Below, one piece after another: positions 44,194 through 57,173 of a DNA stretch of 64,000 bases. The notes below the pieces were generated by a model. The model did no database searches, was not told the DNA's origin, and saw only the letters and a list, made by a program, of their open reading frames with translations. Source of the stretch: Limnomonas spitsbergensis (Eukaryota > Chlorophyta > Chlorophyceae > Chlamydomonadales); assembly GCA_037349105.1 (NCBI GenBank), contig JAYJMM010000114.1, positions 6,253,501 to 6,317,500 of the forward strand. Reading direction: 5' to 3'. Within the stretch, counting starts at the first letter, position 1, and each line of letters begins with the position of its first letter. A program made the translations under genes and the position numbers.

Positions 44194-45843
44194 GTACCCA
44201 ATAACTCCCGGGGTCCATCCTGATGCCCTTTGACTCAGATCCCTCCATAACAAGGACCATGCTGCTGCAAAATCCAACCAGTCAGGGTCCAGCCACCCTC
44301 CCGTACCCCCCGTGCTCTTCTAGACTCTCCACCATACCCTACAGCCTGGCCCACAACCCTGGGTCCTGAGATCTCCAGTATTCCCATCAATCCTGTATTT
44401 AAAACCCTCCAGCCTTGCCCTCAACCCTGGATCCAAAACCCTACAGCCTTGCCCTCAACCCTGGGCCCTTATCCCTGCCTTGGCTTTTACACCCACATGC
44501 CTGGCCTACAACCCAGGGTCCAAAACCCTCCTGCCTTGCCCTCAATCTTGGATCCAAAACCCTCCAGCCTTGCCCTCAACCCTGGGTCTTTAACCCTGCC
44601 CTGGCTTTTACACCCACATGCCTGGCCCACAACCCTGGGTCCTGAGATCTCCAGTATTCCCCTCAATCCTGTATTTAAAACCCTCCAGCCTTGCCCTCAA
44701 CCCTGGATCCAAGACCCTTCAGCCTTGCCCTCAACCCTGGGTCCTTAACCCTGCCCTGGCTTTTACACCGACATGCCTGGCCCACAACCCTGGGTCTTGA
44801 GATCTCCAGTATTCCCTTCAATCCTGTATTTAAAACCCTCCAGCCTTGCCCTCAATCTTGGATCCAAAACCCTCCAGCCTTGCCCTCAACCCTGGGTCCT
44901 TAACCCTGCCCTGGCTTTTACACCCACATGCCTGGCCCACAACCCTGGGTCCTGAGATCTCCAGTATTCCCCTCAATCCTGTATTTAAAACCCTCCAGCC
45001 TTGCCCTCAACCATGGATCCAAGACCCTCCAGCCTTGCCCTCAACCCTGGGTCCTTAATCCTGCCCTGGCTTTTACACCCACATGCCTGGCCCACAACCC
45101 TGGGTCCTGAGATCTCCAGTATTCCCCTCAATCCTGTATCCAAAACCCTCCTGCCTTGCCCTCAATCTTGGATCCAAAACCCTCCAGCCTTGCCCTCAAC
45201 CCTGGGTCCTTAACCCTGCCCTGGCTTTTACACCAACATGCCTGGCACACAACCCTGGGTCCTGAGATCTCCAGTATTCCCCTCAATCTTGTATTTAAAA
45301 CCCTCCAGCCTTGCCCTAAACCCTGGGTCCTTAACCCTGCCCTGGCTTTTACACCCACATGCCTGGCCCACAACCCTAGGTCCTGAGATCTCCAGTATTC
45401 CCCTCAATCCTGTATTTAGAACCCTCCAGCCTTGCCCTCAACCCTGGATCCAAGACCCTCCAGCCTTGCCCTCAACCCTGGGTCCTTAACCCTGCCCTGG
45501 CTTTTACACCGACATGCCTGGCCCACAACCCTGGGTCCTGAGATCTCCAGTATTCCCCTCAATCCTGTATCCAAAACCCTCCAGCCTTGCCCTCAACCAT
45601 GGATCCAAAACCCTCCAGCCTTGCCCTCAACCCTGGGCCCTTATCCCTGCCCTGGCTTTTACACCCACATGCCTGGCCCACAACCCTGGGTTCAAAACCC
45701 TCCTGCCTTGCCCTCAATCTTGGATCCAAAACCCTCCAGCCTTGCCCTCAACCCTGGATCCAAAACCCCCCAGCCTTGCCCTCGACCCTGGGTCCTTAAC
45801 CCTGCCCTGGCTTTTACACCCACATGCCTTTCCCCCCCTTCAG

Positions 45844-45938
45844 ATGTTTGCGGTGGCTGGGGAGCTGGGAGAGATGAGCGAAAGGGGAGTGGAGGGCACG
45901 GCGCAACATGGGCACCAACATCCCTGCGACACAAGCAG
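45844..45938 (+). other. ER copy 3 (type B)
   Basis: 1745 bp after copy 2. The whole 1745-bp interval is a duplicated block (44415 onward matches 46160 onward). Confidence 0.45.
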
Positions 45939-48900
45939 GTACCCAATAACTCCCGGGGTCCATCCTGATGCCCTTTGACTCAGATCCCTCCATAACAAGG
46001 ACCATGCTGCTGCAAAATCCAACCAGTCAGGGTCCAGCCACCCTCCCGTACCCCCCGTGCTCTTCTAGACTCTCCACCATACCCTACAGCCTGGCCCACA
46101 ACCCTGGGTCCTGAGATCTCCAGTATTCCCATCAATCCTGTATTTAAAACCCTCCAGCCTTGCCCTCAACCCTGGATCCAAAACCCTACAGCCTTGCCCT
46201 CAACCCTGGGCCCTTATCCCTGCCTTGGCTTTTACACCCACATGCCTGGCCTACAACCCAGGGTCCAAAACCCTCCTGCCTTGCCCTCAATCTTGGATCC
46301 AAAACCCTCCAGCCTTGCCCTCAACCCTGGGTCTTTAACCCTGCCCTGGCTTTTACACCCACATGCCTGGCCCACAACCCTGGGTCCTGAGATCTCCAGT
46401 ATTCCCCTCAATCCTGTATTTAAAACCCTCCAGCCTTGCCCTCAACCCTGGATCCAAGACCCTTCAGCCTTGCCCTCAACCCTGGGTCCTTAACCCTGCC
46501 CTGGCTTTTACACCGACATGCCTGGCCCACAACCCTGGGTCTTGAGATCTCCAGTATTCCCTTCAATCCTGTATTTAAAACCCTCCAGCCTTGCCCTCAA
46601 TCTTGGATCCAAAACCCTCCAGCCTTGCCCTCAACCCTGGGTCCTTAACCCTGCCCTGGCTTTTACACCCACATGCCTGGCCCACAACCCTGGGTCCTGA
46701 GATCTCCAGTATTCCCCTCAATCCTGTATTTAAAACCCTCCAGCCTTGCCCTCAACCATGGATCCAAGACCCTCCAGCCTTGCCCTCAACCCTGGGTCCT
46801 TAATCCTGCCCTGGCTTTTACACCCACATGCCTGGCCCACAACCCTGGGTCCTGAGATCTCCAGTATTCCCCTCAATCCTGTATCCAAAACCCTCCTGCC
46901 TTGCCCTCAATCTTGGATCCAAAACCCTCCAGCCTTGCCCTCAACCCTGGGTCCTTAACCCTGCCCTGGCTTTTACACCAACATGCCTGGCACACAACCC
47001 TGGGTCCTGAGATCTCCAGTATTCCCCTCAATCTTGTATTTAAAACCCTCCAGCCTTGCCCTAAACCCTGGGTCCTTAACCCTGCCCTGGCTTTTACACC
47101 CACATGCCTGGCCCACAACCCTAGGTCCTGAGATCTCCAGTATTCCCCTCAATCCTGTATTTAGAACCCTCCAGCCTTGCCCTCAACCCTGGATCCAAGA
47201 CCCTCCAGCCTTGCCCTCAACCCTGGGTCCTTAACCCTGCCCTGGCTTTTACACCGACATGCCTGGCCCACAACCCTGGGTCCTGAGATCTCCAGTATTC
47301 CCCTCAATCCTGTATCCAAAACCCTCCAGCCTTGCCCTCAACCATGGATCCAAAACCCTCCAGCCTTGCCCTCAACCCTGGGCCCTTATCCCTGCCCTGG
47401 CTTTTACACCCACATGCCTGGCCCACAACCTTGGGTTCAAAACCCTCCTGCCTTGCCCTCAATCTTGGATCCAAAACCCTCCAGCCTTGCCCTCAACCCT
47501 GGATCCAAAACCCCCCAGCCTTGCCCTCGACCCTGGGTCCTTAACCCTGCCCTGGCTTTTACACCCACATGCCTGGCCCACAACCCTGGGTCCTGAGATC
47601 TCCAGTATTCCCCTCAATCCTGTATTTAAAACCCTCCAGCCTTGCCCTCAACCCTGGGTCCTTAACCCTGCCCTGGCTTTTACACCCACATGCCTGGCCC
47701 ACAACCCTGGGTCCTGAGATCTCCAGTATTCCCCTCAATCCTGTATCCAAAACCCTCCAGCCTTGCCCTCAACCCTGGATCCAAAACCCTACAGCCTTGC
47801 CCTCAACCCTGGGCCCTTAACCCTGCCCTGGCTTTTACACCGACATGCCTGACCCACAACCCTGGGTCCTGAGATCTCCAGTATTCCCCTCAATCCTGTA
47901 TTTAAAACCCTCCAGCCTTGCCCTCAACCCTGGATCCAAACCCTACAGCCTTGCCCTCAACCCTGGGCCCTTATCCCTGCCCTGGCTTTTACACCCACAT
48001 GCCTGGCCCACAACCCTGGGTTCAAAACCCTCCTGCCTTGCCCTCAATCTTGGATCCAAAACCCTCCAGCCTTGCCCTCAACCCTGGGTCCTTAACCCTG
48101 CCCTGGCTTTTACACCCACATGCCTGGCCCACAACCCTGGGTCCTGAGATCTCCAGTATTCCCCTCAATCATGTATTTAAAACCCTCCAGCCTTGCCCTC
48201 AACCCTGGATCCAAGACCCTCCAGCCTTGCCCTCAACCCTGGGTCCTTAACCCTGCCCTGGCTTTTACACCCACATGCCTGGCCCACAACCCTGGGTCCT
48301 GAGATCTCCAGTATTCCCCTCAATCCTGTATCCAAAACCCTCCAGCCTTGCCCTCAACCATGGATCCAAAACCTTCCAGCCTTGCCCTCAACCCTGGGCC
48401 CTAATCCCTGCCCTGGCTTTTACACCCACATGCCTGGCCTACAACCCAGGGTCCAAAACCCTCCTGCCTTGCCCTCAATCTTGGATCCAAAACCCTCCAG
48501 CCTTGCCCTCAACCCTGGGTCCTTAACCCTGCCCTGGCTTTTACAACCACATGCCTGGCCCACAACCCTGGGTCCTGAGATCTCCAGTATTCCCCTCAAT
48601 CCTGTATTTAAAACCCTCCAGCCTTGCCCTTAACCCTGGATCCAAGACCCTCCAGCCTTGCCCTCAACCCTGGGTCCTTAACCCTGCCCTGGCTTTTACA
48701 CCCACATGCCTGGCCCACAACCCTGGGTCCTGAGATCTCCAGTATTCCCCTCAATCCTGTATCCAAAACCCTCCAGCCTTGCCCTCAACCATGGATCCAA
48801 AACCTTCCAGCCTTGCCCTCAACCCTGGGCCCTTATCCCTGCCCTGGCTTTTACACCCACATGCATGGCCCACAACCCTGGGTTCAAAACCCTCCTGCCT

Positions 48901-49035
48901 TGCCCTCAATCTTGGATCCAAAACCCTCCAGCCTTGCCCTCAACCCTGGATCCAAAACCCTCCAGCCTTGCCCTCGACCCTAGGTCCTTATCCCTGCCCT
49001 GGCTTTTACACCCACATGCCTTTCCCCCCCTTCAG

Positions 49036-49130
49036 ATGTTTGCGGTGGCTGGGGAGCTGGGAGAGATGAGCGAAAGGGGAGTGGAGGGCACGGCGCAACA
49101 TGGGCACCAACATCCCTGCGACACAAGCAG
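49036..49130 (+). other. ER copy 4 (type A)
   Basis: Type A downstream marker. It belongs to the first 4154-bp higher-order repeat copy. Confidence 0.45.
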
Positions 49131-49997
49131 GTACCCAATAACTCCCGGGGTCCATCCAGATGCCCTTAGACTCAGATCCCTCCATAACAAGGACCATGCT
49201 GCTGCAAAATCCAACCAGTCAGGGTCCAGCCACCCTCCCGTACCCCCCGTGCTCTCCTAGACTCTCCACCATACCCTACAGCCTGGCCTCTCCACCATAC
49301 CCTCCTGCCTTGCCCTCAATCTTGGGCCCTTATCCCTGCTCTGGCTTTTACACCCACATGCCTGGCCTACAACCCAGGGTCCAAAACCCTCCTGCCTTGC
49401 CCTCAATCTTGGAACCAAAACCCTCCAGCCTTGCCCTCAACCCTGGGTCCAAAACCCTCCAGCCTTGCCCTCAACCCTAGGTCCTTAACCCTGCCCTGGC
49501 TTTTACACCCACATGCCTGGCCCACAACCCTGGGTCCTGAGATCTCCAGTATTCCCCTCAATCCTGTATTTAGAACCCTCCAGCCTTGCACTCAACCCTG
49601 GATCCAAGACCCTCCAGCCTTGCCCTCAACCCTGGGTCCTTAACCCTGCCCTGACTTTTACACCCACATGCCTAGCCCACAACCTTGGGTCCTGAGATTC
49701 TCAGTATTCCCCTCAATCCTGTATCCAAAACCCTCCAGCCTTGCCCTCAACCATGGATCCAAAACCCTCCAGCCTTGCCCTCAACCCTGGGCCCTTATCC
49801 TTGCCCTGGCTTTTACACCCACATGCCTGGCCCACAACCCTGGGTTCAAAACCCTCCTGCCTTGCCCTCAATCTTGGATCCAAAACCCTCCAGCCTTGCC
49901 CTCAACCCTGGATCCAAAACCCCCCAGCCTTGCCCTCGACCCTGGGTCCTTAACCCTGCCCTGGCTTTTACACCCACATGCCTTTCCCCCCCTTCAG

Positions 49998-50092
49998 ATG
50001 TTTGCGGTGGCTGGGGAGCTGGGAGAGATGAGCGAAAGGGGAGTGGAGGGCACGGCGCAACATGGGCACCAACATCCCTGCGACACAAGCAG
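49998..50092 (+). other. ER copy 5 (type B)
   Basis: 962 bp after copy 4, repeating the A-then-B pairing. Confidence 0.45.
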
Positions 50093-53000
50093 GTACCCAA
50101 TAACTCCCGGGGTCCATCCTGATGCCCTTTGACTCAGATCCCTCCATAACAAGGACCATGCTGCTGCAAAATCCAACCAGTCAGGGTCCAGCCACCCTCC
50201 CGTACCCCCCGTGCTCTTCTAGACTCTCCACCATACCCTACAGCCTGGCCCACAACCCTGGGTCCTGAGATCTCCAGTATTCCCATCAATCCTGTATTTA
50301 AAACCCTCCAGCCTTGCCCTCAACCCTGGATCCAAAACCCTACAGCCTTGCCCTCAACCCTGGGCCCTTATCCCTGCCTTGGCTTTTACACCCACATGCC
50401 TGGCCTACAACCCAGGGTCCAAAACCCTCCTGCCTTGCCCTCAATCTTGGATCCAAAACCCTCCAGCCTTGCCCTCAACCCTGGGTCTTTAACCCTGCCC
50501 TGGCTTTTACACCCACATGCCTGGCCCACAACCCTGGGTCCTGAGATCTCCAGTATTCCCCTCAATCCTGTATTTAAAACCCTCCAGCCTTGCCCTCAAC
50601 CCTGGATCCAAGACCCTTCAGCCTTGCCCTCAACCCTGGGTCCTTAACCCTGCCCTGGCTTTTACACCGACATGCCTGGCCCACAACCCTGGGTCTTGAG
50701 ATCTCCAGTATTCCCTTCAATCCTGTATTTAAAACCCTCCAGCCTTGCCCTCAATCTTGGATCCAAAACCCTCCAGCCTTGCCCTCAACCCTGGGTCCTT
50801 AACCCTGCCCTGGCTTTTACACCCACATGCCTGGCCCACAACCCTGGGTCCTGAGATCTCCAGTATTCCCCTCAATCCTGTATTTAAAACCCTCCAGCCT
50901 TGCCCTCAACCATGGATCCAAGACCCTCCAGCCTTGCCCTCAACCCTGGGTCCTTAATCCTGCCCTGGCTTTTACACCCACATGCCTGGCCCACAACCCT
51001 GGGTCCTGAGATCTCCAGTATTCCCCTCAATCCTGTATCCAAAACCCTCCTGCCTTGCCCTCAATCTTGGATCCAAAACCCTCCAGCCTTGCCCTCAACC
51101 CTGGGTCCTTAACCCTGCCCTGGCTTTTACACCAACATGCCTGGCACACAACCCTGGGTCCTGAGATCTCCAGTATTCCCCTCAATCTTGTATTTAAAAC
51201 CCTCCAGCCTTGCCCTAAACCCTGGGTCCTTAACCCTGCCCTGGCTTTTACACCCACATGCCTGGCCCACAACCCTAGGTCCTGAGATCTCCAGTATTCC
51301 CCTCAATCCTGTATTTAGAACCCTCCAGCCTTGCCCTCAACCCTGGATCCAAGACCCTCCAGCCTTGCCCTCAACCCTGGGTCCTTAACCCTGCCCTGGC
51401 TTTTACACCGACATGCCTGGCCCACAACCCTGGGTCCTGAGATCTCCAGTATTCCCCTCAATCCTGTATCCAAAACCCTCCAGCCTTGCCCTCAACCATG
51501 GATCCAAAACCCTCCAGCCTTGCCCTCAACCCTGGGCCCTTATCCCTGCCCTGGCTTTTACACCCACATGCCTGGCCCACAACCTTGGGTTCAAAACCCT
51601 CCTGCCTTGCCCTCAATCTTGGATCCAAAACCCTCCAGCCTTGCCCTCAACCCTGGATCCAAAACCCCCCAGCCTTGCCCTCGACCCTGGGTCCTTAACC
51701 CTGCCCTGGCTTTTACACCCACATGCCTGGCCCACAACCCTGGGTCCTGAGATCTCCAGTATTCCCCTCAATCCTGTATTTAAAACCCTCCAGCCTTGCC
51801 CTCAACCCTGGGTCCTTAACCCTGCCCTGGCTTTTACACCCACATGCCTGGCCCACAACCCTGGGTCCTGAGATCTCCAGTATTCCCCTCAATCCTGTAT
51901 CCAAAACCCTCCAGCCTTGCCCTCAACCCTGGATCCAAAACCCTACAGCCTTGCCCTCAACCCTGGGCCCTTAACCCTGCCCTGGCTTTTACACCGACAT
52001 GCCTGACCCACAACCCTGGGTCCTGAGATCTCCAGTATTCCCCTCAATCCTGTATTTAAAACCCTCCAGCCTTGCCCTCAACCCTGGATCCAAACCCTAC
52101 AGCCTTGCCCTCAACCCTGGGCCCTTATCCCTGCCCTGGCTTTTACACCCACATGCCTGGCCCACAACCCTGGGTTCAAAACCCTCCTGCCTTGCCCTCA
52201 ATCTTGGATCCAAAACCCTCCAGCCTTGCCCTCAACCCTGGGTCCTTAACCCTGCCCTGGCTTTTACACCCACATGCCTGGCCCACAACCCTGGGTCCTG
52301 AGATCTCCAGTATTCCCCTCAATCATGTATTTAAAACCCTCCAGCCTTGCCCTCAACCCTGGATCCAAGACCCTCCAGCCTTGCCCTCAACCCTGGGTCC
52401 TTAACCCTGCCCTGGCTTTTACACCCACATGCCTGGCCCACAACCCTGGGTCCTGAGATCTCCAGTATTCCCCTCAATCCTGTATCCAAAACCCTCCAGC
52501 CTTGCCCTCAACCATGGATCCAAAACCTTCCAGCCTTGCCCTCAACCCTGGGCCCTAATCCCTGCCCTGGCTTTTACACCCACATGCCTGGCCTACAACC
52601 CAGGGTCCAAAACCCTCCTGCCTTGCCCTCAATCTTGGATCCAAAACCCTCCAGCCTTGCCCTCAACCCTGGGTCCTTAACCCTGCCCTGGCTTTTACAA
52701 CCACATGCCTGGCCCACAACCCTGGGTCCTGAGATCTCCAGTATTCCCCTCAATCCTGTATTTAAAACCCTCCAGCCTTGCCCTTAACCCTGGATCCAAG
52801 ACCCTCCAGCCTTGCCCTCAACCCTGGGTCCTTAACCCTGCCCTGGCTTTTACACCCACATGCCTGGCCCACAACCCTGGGTCCTGAGATCTCCAGTATT
52901 CCCCTCAATCCTGTATCCAAAACCCTCCAGCCTTGCCCTCAACCATGGATCCAAAACCTTCCAGCCTTGCCCTCAACCCTGGGCCCTTATCCCTGCCCTG

Positions 53001-53189
53001 GCTTTTACACCCACATGCATGGCCCACAACCCTGGGTTCAAAACCCTCCTGCCTTGCCCTCAATCTTGGATCCAAAACCCTCCAGCCTTGCCCTCAACCC
53101 TGGATCCAAAACCCTCCAGCCTTGCCCTCGACCCTAGGTCCTTATCCCTGCCCTGGCTTTTACACCCACATGCCTTTCCCCCCCTTCAG

Positions 53190-53284
53190 ATGTTTGCGGT
53201 GGCTGGGGAGCTGGGAGAGATGAGCGAAAGGGGAGTGGAGGGCACGGCGCAACATGGGCACCAACATCCCTGCGACACAAGCAG
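53190..53284 (+). other. ER copy 6 (type A)
   Basis: Exactly 4154 bp after copy 4. Confidence 0.45.
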
Positions 53285-54151
53285 GTACCCAATAACTCCC
53301 GGGGTCCATCCAGATGCCCTTAGACTCAGATCCCTCCATAACAAGGACCATGCTGCTGCAAAATCCAACCAGTCAGGGTCCAGCCACCCTCCCGTACCCC
53401 CCGTGCTCTCCTAGACTCTCCACCATACCCTACAGCCTGGCCTCTCCACCATACCCTCCTGCCTTGCCCTCAATCTTGGGCCCTTATCCCTGCTCTGGCT
53501 TTTACACCCACATGCCTGGCCTACAACCCAGGGTCCAAAACCCTCCTGCCTTGCCCTCAATCTTGGAACCAAAACCCTCCAGCCTTGCCCTCAACCCTGG
53601 GTCCAAAACCCTCCAGCCTTGCCCTCAACCCTAGGTCCTTAACCCTGCCCTGGCTTTTACACCCACATGCCTGGCCCACAACCCTGGGTCCTGAGATCTC
53701 CAGTATTCCCCTCAATCCTGTATTTAGAACCCTCCAGCCTTGCACTCAACCCTGGATCCAAGACCCTCCAGCCTTGCCCTCAACCCTGGGTCCTTAACCC
53801 TGCCCTGACTTTTACACCCACATGCCTAGCCCACAACCTTGGGTCCTGAGATTCTCAGTATTCCCCTCAATCCTGTATCCAAAACCCTCCAGCCTTGCCC
53901 TCAACCATGGATCCAAAACCCTCCAGCCTTGCCCTCAACCCTGGGCCCTTATCCTTGCCCTGGCTTTTACACCCACATGCCTGGCCCACAACCCTGGGTT
54001 CAAAACCCTCCTGCCTTGCCCTCAATCTTGGATCCAAAACCCTCCAGCCTTGCCCTCAACCCTGGATCCAAAACCCCCCAGCCTTGCCCTCGACCCTGGG
54101 TCCTTAACCCTGCCCTGGCTTTTACACCCACATGCCTTTCCCCCCCTTCAG

Positions 54152-54246
54152 ATGTTTGCGGTGGCTGGGGAGCTGGGAGAGATGAGCGAAAGGGGAGTGG
54201 AGGGCACGGCGCAACATGGGCACCAACATCCCTGCGACACAAGGAG
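54152..54246 (+). other. ER copy 7 (type B, variant donor context)
   Basis: 4154 bp after copy 5. The last bases read ACAAGGAG|GTACCC instead of ACAAGCAG|GTACCC. Confidence 0.45.
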
Positions 54247-55310
54247 GTACCCAATAACTCCCGGGGTCCATCCTGATGCCCTTTGACTCAGATCCCTCCA
54301 TAACAAGGACCATGCTGCTGCAAAATCCAACCAGTCAGGGTCCAGCCACCCTCCCGTACCCCCCGTGCTCTCCTAGACTCTCCACCATACCCTACAGCAT
54401 GGCCCACAACCCTGGGTCCTGAGATCTCCAGTATTCCCCTCAATCCTGTATTTAAAACCCTCCAGCCTTGCCCTCAACCCTGGATCCAAAACCCTACAGC
54501 CTTGCCCTCAACCCTGGGCCCTTATCCCTGCCCTGGCTTTTACACCCACATGCCTGGCCTACAACCCAAGGTCCAAAACCCTCCTGCCTTGCCCTCAATC
54601 TTGGATCCAAAACCCTCCAGCCTTGCCCTCAACCCTGGGTCTTTAACCCTGCCCTGGCTTTTACACCCACATGCCTGGCCCACAACCCTGGGTCCAGAGA
54701 TCTCCAGTATTCCCCTCAATCCTGTATTTAAAACCCTCCAGCCTTGCCCTCAACCCTGGATCCAAGACCCTTCAGCCTTGCCCTCAACCCTGGGTCCTTA
54801 ACCCTGCCCTGGCTTTTACACCCACATGCCTGGCCCACAACCCTGGGTCTTGAGATCTCCAGTATTCCCCTCAATCTTGTATTTAAAACCCTCCAGCCTT
54901 GCCCTCAATCTTGGATCCAAAACCCTCCAGCCTTGCCCTCAACCCTGGGTCCTTAACCCTGCCCTGGCTTTTACACCCACATGCCTGGCCCACAACCCTG
55001 GGTCCTGAGATCTCCAGTATTCCCCTCAATCCTGTATCCAAAACCCTCCAGCCTTGCCCTCAACCATGGATCCAAAACCTTCCAGCCTTGCCCTCAACCC
55101 TGGGCCCTTATCCCTGCCCTGGCTTTTACACCCACATGCCTGGCCCACAACCCTGGGTTCAAAACCCTCCTGCCTTGCCCTCAATCTTGGATCCAAAACC
55201 CTCCAGCCTTGCCCTCAACCCTGGATCCAAAACCCTCCAGCCTTGCCCTCGACCCTAGGTCCTTATCCCTGCCCTGGCTTTTACACCCACATGCCTTTCC
55301 CCCCCTTCAG

Positions 55311-55405
55311 ATGTTTGCGGTGGCTGGGGAGCTGGGAGAGATGAGCGAAAGGGGAGTGGAGGGCACGGCGCAACATGGGCACCAACATCCCTGCGACACA
55401 AGCAG
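55311..55405 (+). other. ER copy 8 (type A)
   Basis: 1159 bp after copy 7. Its flanks match copy 1 more closely than copy 4. Confidence 0.45.
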
Positions 55406-56271
55406 GTACCCAATAACTCCCGGGGTCCATCCAGATGCCCTTAGACTCAGATCCCTCCATAACAAGGACCATGCTGCTGCAAAATCCAACCAGTCAGGGT
55501 CCAGCCACCCTCCCGTACCCCCCGTGCTCTCCTAGACTCTCCACCATACCCTACAGCCTGGCCTCTCCACCATACCCTCCTGCCTTGCCCTCAATCTTGG
55601 GCCCTTAACCCTGCCCTGGCTTTTACACCCACATGCCTGGCCTACAACCCAGGGTCCAAAACCCTCCTGCCTTGCCCTCAATCTTGGAACCAAAACCCTC
55701 CAGCCTTGCCCTCAACCCTGGGCCAAAACCCTCCAGCCTTGCCCTCAACCCTGGGTCCTTAACCCTGCCCTGGCTTTTACACCCACATGCCTGGCCCACA
55801 ACCCTGGGTCCTGAGATCTCCAGTATTCCCCTCAATCCTGTATTTAGAACCCTCCAGCCTTGCACTCAACCCTGGATCCAAGACCCTCCAGCCTTGCCCT
55901 CAACCCTGGGTCCTTAACCCTGCCCTGGCTTTTACACCCACATGCCTAGCCCACAACCCTGGGTCCTGAGATTCTCAGTATTCCCCTCAATCCTGTATCC
56001 AAAACCCTCCAGCCTTGCCCTCAACCATGGATCCAAAACCCTCCAGCCTTGCCCTCAACCCTGGGCCCTTATCCCTGCCCTGGCTTTTACACCCACATGC
56101 CTGGCCCACAACCCTGGGTTCAAAACCCTCCTGCCTTGCCCTCAATCTTGGATCCAAAACCCTCCAGCCTTGCCCTCAACCCTGGATCCAAAACCCCCCA
56201 GCCTTGCCCTCGACCCTGGGTCCTTAACCCTGCCCTGGCTTTTACACCCACATGCCTTTCCCCCCCTTCAG

Positions 56272-56366
56272 ATGTTTGCGGTGGCTGGGGAGCTGGGAGA
56301 GATGAGCGAAAGGGGAGTGGAGGGCACGGCGCAACATGGGCACCAACATCCCTGCGACACAAGCAG
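56272..56366 (+). other. ER copy 9 (type B)
   Basis: About 961 bp after copy 8. It is followed by about 7.3 kb of satellite without the module. Confidence 0.45.
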
Positions 56367-57173
56367 GTACCCAATAACTCCCGGGGTCCATCCTGATGCC
56401 CTTTGACTCAGATCCCTCCATAACAAGGACCATGCTGCTGCAAAATCCAACCAGTCAGGGTCCAGCCACCCTCCCGTACCCCCCGTGCTCTCCTAGACTC
56501 TCCACCATACCCTACAGCCTGGCCCACAACCCTGGGTCCTGAGATCTCCAGTATTCCCCTCAATCCTGTATTTAAAACCCTCCAGCCTTGCCCTCAACCC
56601 TGGATCCAAAACCCTACAGCCTTGCCCTCAACCCTGGGCCCTTATCCCTGCCCTGGCTTTTACACCCACATGCCTGGCCTACAACCCAGGGTCCAAAACC
56701 CTCCTGCCTTGCCCTCAATCTTGGATCCAAAACCCTCCAGCCTTGCCCTCAACCCCGGGTCTTTAACCCTGCCCTGGCTTTTACACCCACATGCCTGGCC
56801 CACAACCCTGGGTCCTGAGATCTCCAGTATTCCCCTCAATCCTGTATTTAAAACCCTCCAGCCTTGCCCTCAACCCTGGATCCAAGACCCTCCAGCCTTG
56901 CCCTCAACCCTGGGTCCTTAACCCTGCCCTGGCTTTTACACCCACATGCCTGGCCCACAACCCTGGGTCTTGAGATCTCCAGTATTCCCCTCAATCCAGT
57001 ATTTAAAACCCTCCAGCCTTGCCCTCAATCTTGGATCCAAAACCCTCCAGCCTTGCCCTCAACCCTGGGTCCTTAACCCTGCCCTGGCTTTTACACCCAC
57101 ATGCCTGGCCCACAACCCTGGGTCCTGAGATCTCCAGTATTCCCCTCAATCCAGTATTTAAAACCCTCCAGCC

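Larger units (their letters stand above)
45940..54247 (+). repeat. 4154-bp higher-order repeat, two tandem copies
   Basis: Segments starting at 46160 recur at 50314 and again at 54468, 4154 bp apart each time (for example 46873-47118 and 51027-51272). Two complete copies lie here, each with one A and one B module; the third diverges soon after 54468. The copies are nearly identical. Confidence 0.85.
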